A DNA stretch of 7,037 nt from Candidatus Gastranaerophilales bacterium (GTDB taxonomy: Bacteria > Cyanobacteriota > Vampirovibrionia > Gastranaerophilales > Gastranaerophilaceae). The notes under the pieces were generated by a model. That model was not told where the DNA came from. It searched no databases and saw nothing but the letters and a program-made list of their open reading frames with translations. The position numbers and the translations under genes are program-made. Positions 1 through 4,598 of the stretch are shown here, one piece after another. The first letter of the stretch is position 1, and every line of letters starts with the position of its first letter. Where the stretch lies: positions 1 through 7,037 of the forward strand of contig CAJUJH010000007.1 of NCBI GenBank assembly GCA_910586855.1, read 5' to 3'.

Positions 1-1
1 T

Positions 2-28
2 ATGGTGGTGATTGAGTGGAATAATTAA
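2..28 (+). CDS. possible 3' end of a rightward gene (partial, uncertain frame)
   Basis: The first bases could be the tail of a gene entering from the left. Frame 2 reads MVVIEWNN and stops with TAA at 26-28; frame 1 reads YGGD and stops with TGA at 13-15. Nothing in so short a stretch decides between them. The only support for a rightward gene is the strong rightward terminator at 81-121, which needs a transcript arriving from the left, and a hairpin starting 3 bp after the frame 2 stop. No function can be assigned, and a non-coding RNA ending here is equally possible. Confidence 0.2.
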   Translation: MVVIEWNN

Positions 29-48
29 AAACCCGCATTAGGTGCGGG
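27..48 (-). terminator. intrinsic terminator, leftward
   Basis: A 6-bp GC-rich stem, CCCGCA (32-37) with TGCGGG (43-48), has a 5-nt loop. Read on the minus strand it is followed by five T residues (complement of A27-A31), the usual form of a factor-independent terminator. It would end the leftward transcript of the solute-binding protein gene, whose stop is at 260, leaving a 3' untranslated region of about 210 nt. On the plus strand it lacks a T tract and would only be a stable hairpin. Confidence 0.6.
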
Positions 49-80
49 GGATGGGAAATTTAGATAAAACAACAATTTTT

Positions 81-121
81 GGGGCACGTTATTTCATGTA
101 ACCTAATGTGCCTCTTTTTTT
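81..121 (+). terminator. intrinsic terminator, rightward
   Basis: An 11-bp stem is formed by 81-91 and 104-114 (GGGGCACGTTA with TAATGTGCCTC, two G-T wobbles) around a 12-nt loop. Seven T residues follow at 115-121. This is a textbook rightward terminator. It ends whatever is transcribed into the window from the left, since no rightward gene starts between it and the solute-binding protein gene, which lies on the other strand. Part of its 3' arm is also complementary to the upstream hairpin at 32-48. Confidence 0.8.
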
Positions 122-136
122 ATTATTCAAAACAAC

Positions 137-150
137 AGTATAATTATACT
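137..150. repeat. perfect 14-bp palindrome with opposed TATAAT boxes
   Basis: AGTATAATTATACT is a perfect palindrome. It contains TATAAT on the plus strand (139-144) and on the minus strand (148-143). It sits between the rightward terminator and the 3' end of the leftward solute-binding protein gene. It could be a pair of -10 boxes or a protein-binding site. No good -35 box lies 17 bp away on the plus side and no convincing gene follows in either direction, so its role is unknown. The rest of 151-259 shows only a weak ACCG/CGGT hairpin (197-208). Confidence 0.35.
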
Positions 151-259
151 TTAAAAAAGAATTGAACTGCAACTTACAGGCTTAATGTTTCAATATACCG
201 CAATCGGTGTCTATTACGCATTTATATCAAATAAATCAAATAAGCCATATGTTATAAAC

Positions 260-1744
260 TTAATCCTTCATTAAAGCTCTTATTTCATTTTGTAATTTTT
301 TTAGTTTAATTTCAAGCTTATCTTCAGAAATCTTATTATTAAGCAATATTTCCTCTAAGGTCCTGTTTAAAGTATCATTTATAACTTTTTTATTTTTATA
401 CCCAAAATCTTCTTTTACAAGGGAATTTAATTGGCTTGCCCCTATACAGCGGGATTTTTCACATAAATCATCAGGGCAGTCTATAAAATAATCATCCAGA
501 AGTACTTCCAAATTAGCAGGCAGCGTATTTGTAAGCTTGGCAAATTTTAATTGGTTTTCTTTATTTGTTAAAAGAAAAGCAAATTCTTTTGCAAGCTTCT
601 TATTTTTAGCATTTTTAGGAATTACAAAATTCATTAAACCAACATCATATTTACCGTCAGGAGAAGTCAGCTGGCTTGTTATTTCAGACTGGGCATAAAT
701 ATCAGGTGCATTTTCTTTTATCATTTTTATAAAATTTGACCCGGCAACAATAAACACGGCGTTTCCTGCCATATACTGTTCTATCATCTCTCTATGGTTC
801 AATGTAAGTGTATCTTTTGGCAGATAACCTTTCTTGTACATATCATTAAACATTGATACAATGTGATTCAGAGTAACAAGTTCTGTATCATCTTCAAAAT
901 TTGAAATGTAATATTTATTTAAAATTTTTGCAAAAGTATCATTTTCATTAAGGTTTAATACAATTGATGGTCTGTCGGTACAATTTTTAATATCCTTAGA
1001 AATTTCATAAACATCTTCATAGCTTGAAACTACAGGGTAATGACCTTCAAAACATTTATTTAAAGTTTTTTGATTATATACAGTAACAGGACTTGTTGCA
1101 TAAAAAGGAAGTGCAAAAATATTACCGTTGTACCTTAATTTATCAACAAGTTCAGGGTGAAATTCGTTTGTTTCTTCTTCTGTAAAATATTCTAAAATTC
1201 CCTTTTGGGCTAAAAGAGAAGAAAAATCAGGATTCAAGTTAATTAAATCAGGCGGATTGCCAGATAATACACTTGCAAGAGTACGCTTTTGAGCCTCTGC
1301 AATAGGTATATCTACCCAAACAACTTCAATATCAGGATGCTGTTTTTTAAATGCTTCAATATTATCTTCTATAAAGCGTCCGGCAGGGGCTTTTAATTGA
1401 ATTGTCCAAAATGTGAACGTTTGTTTTTTATTCTTCTTAAAAATATTTTTAAAAGGATTATTCAGCGTAATAATTGGAGCTTTTGGCAAATTTAGTTTTG
1501 ATAGGTTTTTAAAAGGATTATTTAAAGTAATTTTTGGAGCAGAGAATTTTTTAAAAAAATCACTAAATACATTCTTAGAATCTGCTTGTATTAATTTATC
1601 CGGCATATTGGTTTTAGGAAAAATTCTTTGGATAGTTTCATTTATACTCTGTATGTCATTATTTTTATATAAATAATACCCGCCGGCACAAATCCCGCCA
1701 AATAGGCTAATTAAGACTAATATTATTAAAATTTTTCTTATCAT
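260..1744 (-). CDS. membrane-anchored extracellular solute-binding protein, sugar ABC-transporter type
   Basis: This 494-residue protein resembles the periplasmic ligand-binding subunits of carbohydrate ABC transporters (SBP_bac_1 / UgpB-MalE type, COG1653). Residues 5-27 form one hydrophobic helix after a basic MIRK start. The only nearby cysteine is preceded by Ile (GGIC), so there is no proper lipobox, and an uncleaved membrane anchor is more likely than a lipoprotein. Residues 28-107 are a linker with a twice-repeated ITLNNPFKN motif (72-80 and 92-100). The binding domain runs from about 108 (FTFWTIQLKAP) to 420, with typical segments GNPPDLI (162-168), NGNIFALPF (206-214), YMAGNAVF (324-331) and FVIPKNAKNKKLAKEFAFLL (373-392). 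The end (470-494) is charged and likely helical. Five cysteines in the binding domain (231, 255, 423, 428, 433) suit an exported protein with disulfides. The start at 1744 was chosen because the hydrophobic helix follows directly; an upstream in-frame ATG at 1855 lies inside rarA. No permease or ATPase gene is nearby and the ligand is unknown. Confidence 0.8.
   Translation of the reverse strand: MIRKILIILVLISLFGGICAGGYYLYKNNDIQSINETIQRIFPKTNMPDKLIQADSKNVFSDFFKKFSAPKITLNNPFKNLSKLNLPKAPIITLNNPFKNIFKKNKKQTFTFWTIQLKAPAGRFIEDNIEAFKKQHPDIEVVWVDIPIAEAQKRTLASVLSGNPPDLINLNPDFSSLLAQKGILEYFTEEETNEFHPELVDKLRYNGNIFALPFYATSPVTVYNQKTLNKCFEGHYPVVSSYEDVYEISKDIKNCTDRPSIVLNLNENDTFAKILNKYYISNFEDDTELVTLNHIVSMFNDMYKKGYLPKDTLTLNHREMIEQYMAGNAVFIVAGSNFIKMIKENAPDIYAQSEITSQLTSPDGKYDVGLMNFVIPKNAKNKKLAKEFAFLLTNKENQLKFAKLTNTLPANLEVLLDDYFIDCPDDLCEKSRCIGASQLNSLVKEDFGYKNKKVINDTLNRTLEEILLNNKISEDKLEIKLKKLQNEIRALMKD
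1446..1540 (-). repeat. in-gene direct repeat encoding the ITLNNPFKN linker motif
   Basis: Two copies of a unit of about 35 bp (1446-1480 and 1506-1540) lie 60 bp, or 20 codons, apart in the solute-binding protein gene. The first 17 bp are identical (TTTTTAAAAGGATTATT on the plus strand, at 1446-1462 and 1506-1522), and both end in GGAGC. They encode AP-K-ITLNNPFKN and AP-I-ITLNNPFKN in the linker between the membrane helix and the binding domain, so they look like a small in-frame duplication. Confidence 0.75.
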
Positions 1745-1746
1745 GC

Positions 1747-1752
1747 TAAAAT
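1747..1752 (+). promoter_or_regulatory. candidate -10 box of rarA, possibly leaderless
   Basis: TAAAAT (5 of 6 matches to TATAAT) lies exactly 6 bp before the rarA ATG at 1759 and overlaps the opposing -10 box by two bases. No ribosome binding site precedes the ATG. The -35 region (about 1724-1729) is a poor match, so this promoter is less certain than its minus-strand partner. A promoter further inside the opposing gene is the alternative. Confidence 0.35.
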
Positions 1753-1756
1753 TATA
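1751..1756 (-). promoter_or_regulatory. -10 box of the solute-binding protein gene, possibly leaderless
   Basis: The minus strand carries a perfect TATAAT, preceded by TTG, exactly 6 bp before the ATG at 1744. With normal spacing transcription would begin at or within a base or two of the start codon. No Shine-Dalgarno sequence precedes this ATG, which agrees with a leaderless transcript. No convincing -35 box is visible 16-18 bp upstream. Confidence 0.5.
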
Positions 1757-1758
1757 CA

Positions 1759-3012
1759 ATGAATTTATTTGATACACTAGAAGAAAATAATAAACAAACG
1801 CCTTTGGCAGCGCTTTTAAGACCAACGAGTTTAGATGAATTTTTAGGACAGACAAATGTTATAAGCGAAAATTCGCCAATTAACAATCTTCTAAAAGCAA
1901 ACAGGTTGTTTTCACTAATCCTATGGGGTCCTCCCGGATGCGGTAAAACAACTCTTGCAAGACTTATCGCCAATCACCATAAAGCAAATTTTTTGGAGCT
2001 TTCAGCCGTAACATCGGGTGTAAAAGATGTTAAGGATGCTGTTTTAGGAGCTAAAGATAATTTAAGAAGCGGAATCCGCACAATTCTTTTTATTGATGAA
2101 ATTCATAGATACTCCAAAACTCAGCAGGATGCACTTTTGCCGCATATTGAAAACGGAACATTTCATCTTATAGGTTCAACCACAGAAAACCCTTCTTTTC
2201 AAGTAGTTCCGGCTCTTTTATCCCGCGCGCAGGTTATTATGTTGAACCGTATTGATGAATCAAGTATTAAAAAAATAGTTGAAAAGGGATTTAATTATCT
2301 TAAAAAACATTATTCTAATATGCCTGTAACGGTTGAAGATGAAGCAATAGAAGCCATCGTAAGTCTATCATACGGCGATGCCAGATATGCACTGAATACT
2401 GTTGAAAATTCTTACTTTGCAGCATATGGAGATGGCAAAACCGTTGAAAATAAAAGTACTGCTGCAGTAAACAAAAAACTTATAGAAGATTTATTACAAA
2501 AAAACACAACCAGATATGACCGTCAAGGTCATTATGACTGCCTTTCAGCCTATCAAAAATCCCTAAGAGGCTCTGACCCGGATGCTGCAATATACTATCT
2601 TGCAAAAATGCTTGTTAACGGCGAAGACCCAAGGATTATAGCAAGAAGATTAATTGTCTGCGCAAGCGAAGATGTTGGCAATGCAGATTTTAGAGCATTT
2701 TTAATAGCAGAAGCTGCACTTAAAGCTGTTGAGACCCTTGGAATGCCTGAATGCAGAATCGCTTTAGCACAGGCAACAGAATTTGTCGCACGCGCTAAAA
2801 AGTCCAATAGAGCAATAATGGCTGTAGATGAAGCTATGGCAGATATTCAATCAGGCGCTGATTATCCCCCTCCAATGCACTTAAGAGATGCTCATTACAA
2901 AGATGCCAAAAAATACGGCTTTGGCGAAGGATATGTGTACACTCATAATAATCCTGAATACAAACAGCAATTTTTACCAGATGAAATTAAAGATAAAAAA
3001 TATTTTCATTAA
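1759..3012 (+). CDS. rarA: replication-associated recombination protein A (AAA+ ATPase, RarA/MgsA)
   Basis: RarA is a cytosolic AAA+ ATPase related to clamp loaders that acts at stalled or damaged replication forks (MgsA in E. coli, Mgs1/WRNIP1 in eukaryotes). The 417-residue protein shows the family in order: the N-terminal PLAALLRP segment (15-22), Walker A GPPGCGKT (57-64), the SAVTSGVK signature (82-89), Walker B LFIDEIHR (110-117), sensor 1 GSTTENPSF (139-147), the arginine finger in LLSRA (R156) and sensor 2 GDARYALN (206-213, R209). The MgsA C-terminal oligomerisation domain follows, with KSLRGSDPDAA (267-277) and ASEDVGNAD (302-310). The start at 1759 gives the usual family N-terminus (MNLFDTLEENNKQTPLAA). 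The C-terminus stops at KYFH, where E. coli RarA reads YYFP and continues for roughly 25 more residues, so the tail is short though the core is complete. The gene is divergent from the solute-binding protein gene and ends at TAA with no clear terminator of its own. Confidence 0.95.
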   Translation: MNLFDTLEENNKQTPLAALLRPTSLDEFLGQTNVISENSPINNLLKANRLFSLILWGPPGCGKTTLARLIANHHKANFLELSAVTSGVKDVKDAVLGAKDNLRSGIRTILFIDEIHRYSKTQQDALLPHIENGTFHLIGSTTENPSFQVVPALLSRAQVIMLNRIDESSIKKIVEKGFNYLKKHYSNMPVTVEDEAIEAIVSLSYGDARYALNTVENSYFAAYGDGKTVENKSTAAVNKKLIEDLLQKNTTRYDRQGHYDCLSAYQKSLRGSDPDAAIYYLAKMLVNGEDPRIIARRLIVCASEDVGNADFRAFLIAEAALKAVETLGMPECRIALAQATEFVARAKKSNRAIMAVDEAMADIQSGADYPPPMHLRDAHYKDAKKYGFGEGYVYTHNNPEYKQQFLPDEIKDKKYFH

Positions 3013-3046
3013 AATATCAAGGGGTACAATATGTAACATTTTGTTG

Positions 3047-3052
3047 TATAAT
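3047..3052 (+). promoter_or_regulatory. -10 box upstream of the FTG-protein operon
   Basis: A perfect TATAAT preceded by TTG lies 35 bp after the rarA stop. It has the same TTGTATAAT form as the -10 box of the solute-binding protein gene. The -35 region (around 3024-3029, GTACAA) is weak. If used, it would give a 5' leader of about 170 nt before the ATG at 3229. The five-base inverted repeat TACAA (3025-3029) / TTGTA (3044-3048) overlaps it. Confidence 0.4.
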
Positions 3053-3063
3053 AATAAAACATT

Positions 3064-3104
3064 TGCATGGTATTTTAAAAATCCATCACAGCAAAAACCA
3101 TGCA
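3064..3104. repeat. inverted repeat / hairpin in the leader of the FTG-protein operon
   Basis: TGCATGGT (3064-3071) is perfectly complementary to ACCATGCA (3097-3104), with three further pairs inside after one mismatch. No T tract follows on either strand, so it is not a standard terminator. It lies downstream of the candidate promoter at 3047 and may fold in the 5' leader or bind a regulator. The leader also has AATTG/CAATT (3129-3133/3137-3141) and TTGTAA/TTACAA (3131-3136/3145-3150). No gene is evident in 3013-3228. Confidence 0.45.
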
Positions 3105-3212
3105 CAGCAGGAGTTTTAGGAAAGTAGTAATTGTAACAATTTCTTTACAAAACTTCATGAAATTAGCAATATTTAATCTTCACATGCTTTATTTTCAGTG
3201 TGTGAAAGGAAT

Positions 3213-3218
3213 AAAGGA
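3213..3218 (+). promoter_or_regulatory. ribosome binding site deciding the 3229 start
   Basis: AAAGGA lies 10 bp before the ATG at 3229. A second AAGGA at 3206-3210 is further away. This favours 3229 over the in-frame ATG at 3100, which has no comparable site at the right spacing and would add 43 residues unlike the FTG-type N-terminus. Confidence 0.6.
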
Positions 3219-3228
3219 AACGCAAAAA

Positions 3229-4098
3229 ATGTCTTCCATTAATGCAATTGGTTCACAAGTAAATTTTACGGGCGCTAAAAAAAGCTCAAAACATGCTGAT
3301 AAGCAAAATATTAAAGAGCTAGGTGGCAGAAGCTTTGAAGAAAAATACAAAACAGAAGATGGCAAGCCTGTAAACGTTACCACGGCAAACTTAGGAATCC
3401 TTGGCGGTGATTTTATTTTAGACCATGCAATTGAAATCGGTCTTGCCGCTGTCACTTTTGTTGCACTTGCACTAAAAGGTAAATCTCTAATGAACGGGGT
3501 TACAGGCGGCATTGTTGATACAACAAAACAAATGGCTGATAAAAATGGCGATAAACTAGGTATTACAAAGAAACTTTCAACTTATATTGAAAGCACTATA
3601 GAGAATATTAAAAAGACAAAATCTCTTAGAAAACAAGATGCCAATAATCTTAAAAATAATGCTGAAGGTTTTATAAAAGAAAATGCCAAAAAAACTGTTA
3701 TGGAAAACTCAATAATAGACAGATTGGCAAAAAAAGCAGATAATCCTGATTCTTTATTTTCAAAATTCGTTAAAAAAGTTTCAAAAAACCCTAATGCAGG
3801 TTCTGACGATGTAAGAAACTTCTTTGCTAAAAAATTCGGCATTACAAGAGGTGCTGATATCGTAGATAATGCTGCAGTTCTTGGAATAGCAGGCGGGGCT
3901 TCAGGTATAGTACACAGTATAACCGATGTTGTAACAGACCTGAATGATGAAGATGTTGCAAAAAGAGCCCAAGAAGCAAACCGCAGATATCAAGAAGCTG
4001 AAACCAAAGCAGAAAAAAAAGCTATAAAAAAAGAGCAATTTCAAGCTAGAATAGAAAAAATTGGAAAAGCTGCAGAACAAATGTCAGAAATAATATAA
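3229..4098 (+). CDS. uncharacterised 289-residue protein with N-terminal FTG motif
   Basis: I do not recognise a named family. The N-terminus reads MSSINAIGSQVNFTG, with the VNFTG motif at 11-15, followed by a basic, Ser-rich stretch. A hydrophobic segment at about 62-82 (LDHAIEIGLAAVTFVALAL) and a second at 211-230 (AAVLGIAGGASGIVHSI) are borderline membrane segments; each contains or adjoins charged residues. They share a loose pattern: G-[GA]-D, then D-[HN]-A, then G-[LI]-A. The middle (100-205) is Lys- and Asn-rich and probably helical. The C-terminal 242-285 is a charged helix or coiled coil rich in Lys, Glu and Ala. No signal peptide is seen. It is followed after 12 bp by another FTG-motif gene, almost certainly in the same transcript, which ends at the terminator at 4495. 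Membrane association is an inference; no enzymatic motif is visible. Confidence 0.8.
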   Translation: MSSINAIGSQVNFTGAKKSSKHADKQNIKELGGRSFEEKYKTEDGKPVNVTTANLGILGGDFILDHAIEIGLAAVTFVALALKGKSLMNGVTGGIVDTTKQMADKNGDKLGITKKLSTYIESTIENIKKTKSLRKQDANNLKNNAEGFIKENAKKTVMENSIIDRLAKKADNPDSLFSKFVKKVSKNPNAGSDDVRNFFAKKFGITRGADIVDNAAVLGIAGGASGIVHSITDVVTDLNDEDVAKRAQEANRRYQEAETKAEKKAIKKEQFQARIEKIGKAAEQMSEII

Positions 4099-4102
4099 AG
4101 GA
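4097..4102 (+). promoter_or_regulatory. ribosome binding site overlapping the upstream stop codon
   Basis: AAAGGA starts inside the TAA stop (4096-4098) of the preceding gene and lies 8 bp before the ATG at 4111. This ties translation of the second FTG gene to the first and supports a two-gene operon. Confidence 0.7.
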
Positions 4103-4110
4103 TAATAATT

Positions 4111-4455
4111 ATGATTACCCCCATTTCAAACAATTTAAATACGGCAAGCAGTCTTTCAAGCATTGAAAGACCAAGAGTACCAAGAAGAAATAATGCAGTT
4201 GACAGTGTCAGCTTCACAGGCAAAGGTAATTTTAGTGCCGGCAAAGTAGTTTCAAATATTAAAGGTTTCTTTGGTAAAGCTTTTGATTCAATTAAAAAAG
4301 GTGCAGACAGTGTAATTCATTCAAAATTTGTTCAAGCCGTTAAAAATGGTACACTAAAAGGTTTCCACAAAACTGTTGATATTATAAAAGGCACCCCGAA
4401 AGCAATTGGTAATTTATTCAAAAAAATTACAAGTAAATTTTCAAAAAAAGCATAA
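4111..4455 (+). CDS. small basic protein with FTG motif
   Basis: This 114-residue protein has no family I recognise. Residues 1-32 are polar and rich in Ser, Asn and Arg. A VSFTG motif stands at 33-37, matching VNFTG in the protein encoded just upstream. The rest (44-114) is strongly basic, with about 21 Lys/Arg against 5 Asp/Glu over the whole chain. It consists of probable amphipathic helices in an imperfect repeat: KGFFGKAFDSIKKGADSVI (51-69) resembles KGFHKTVDIIKGTPKAI (83-99). There is no signal peptide or clear membrane helix. Such a basic amphipathic chain could bind membranes or nucleic acid; neither is shown. The gene follows its partner by 12 bp and is closed by a strong terminator 40 bp after its stop. 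Confidence 0.75.
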   Translation: MITPISNNLNTASSLSSIERPRVPRRNNAVDSVSFTGKGNFSAGKVVSNIKGFFGKAFDSIKKGADSVIHSKFVQAVKNGTLKGFHKTVDIIKGTPKAIGNLFKKITSKFSKKA

Positions 4456-4494
4456 TTTTAGATTGAAAGAAATGCCAATAAGGCAAAATATTAT

Positions 4495-4529
4495 AAAAGA
4501 CCCTTATTATAAAAGTAAGGGTCTTTTTT
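4495..4529 (+). terminator. intrinsic terminator of the FTG-protein operon
   Basis: The stem AGACCCTTA (4498-4506) / TAAGGGTCT (4516-4524) is 9 perfect base pairs. Three further A-T pairs (4495-4497 with 4525-4527) extend it, around a 9-nt loop. T residues run through 4524-4529. A run of A at its left side means it could also act leftward. A small hairpin, TGCC (4473-4476) / GGCA (4482-4485), lies just before it. Confidence 0.9.
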
Positions 4530-4573
4530 GTTTAATAAACAAAAATGGTTTTCGGTGCATATGCAAAAAATTA

Positions 4574-4582
4574 TGATATAAT
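4574..4582 (+). promoter_or_regulatory. extended -10 promoter of the GH57 gene
   Basis: TGATATAAT is a perfect extended -10 (TGnTATAAT), with the hexamer at 4577-4582. Transcription would start near 4589, leaving a leader of only about 10 nt. The -35 region is weak, as is common with extended -10 promoters. It lies 45 bp past the previous terminator, so the GH57 gene is a separate unit. It also excludes the in-frame ATG at 4545 as the main start. Confidence 0.65.
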
Positions 4583-4588
4583 TGGTTC

Positions 4589-4593
4589 AAGGA
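4589..4593 (+). promoter_or_regulatory. ribosome binding site deciding the 4599 start
   Basis: AAGGA lies 5 bp before the ATG at 4599. This ATG puts the HFHQP motif of GH57 about 12 residues from the N-terminus, where the family has it. Confidence 0.65.
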
Positions 4594-4598
4594 ATTGT

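Noticed and set aside
185..274. A 29-codon rightward frame (MFQYTAIGVYY...) after the palindrome
   Set aside because: It has only a weak CAGG at poor spacing as a ribosome binding site, overlaps the end of the leftward gene and shows no recognisable protein feature.
1446..1540. CRISPR-like repeats
   Set aside because: There are only two imperfect copies, in frame within a coding region and encoding a repeated peptide.
1413..1676. Rightward 87-residue frame opposite the solute-binding protein
   Set aside because: It is the antisense shadow of the Lys/Phe-rich repeated linker and has no ribosome binding site.
1745..1855. A 37-residue N-terminal extension of the solute-binding protein (ATG at 1855)
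   Set aside because: It lies inside rarA, would remove the normal position of the membrane helix next to the start, and lies upstream of the perfect -10 box at 1751-1756.
2595..2807. Leftward 70-residue frame inside rarA
   Set aside because: It is the antisense of a fully conserved part of the RarA C-terminal domain.
3100..3228. A 43-residue N-terminal extension of the 289-residue protein
   Set aside because: No ribosome binding site at proper spacing. The extension covers hairpin sequence, while AAAGGA precedes the ATG at 3229 and yields the FTG-type N-terminus.
3582..3842. Leftward 86-residue frame inside the 289-residue gene
   Set aside because: Its hydrophobic, Phe-rich look is the antisense effect of Lys/Asn-rich codons. 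No initiation signals were seen.
4545..4598. An 18-residue N-terminal extension of the GH57 enzyme
   Set aside because: The extended -10 promoter lies within it, and the ATG at 4599 has AAGGA 5 bp upstream and the family's usual N-terminus.
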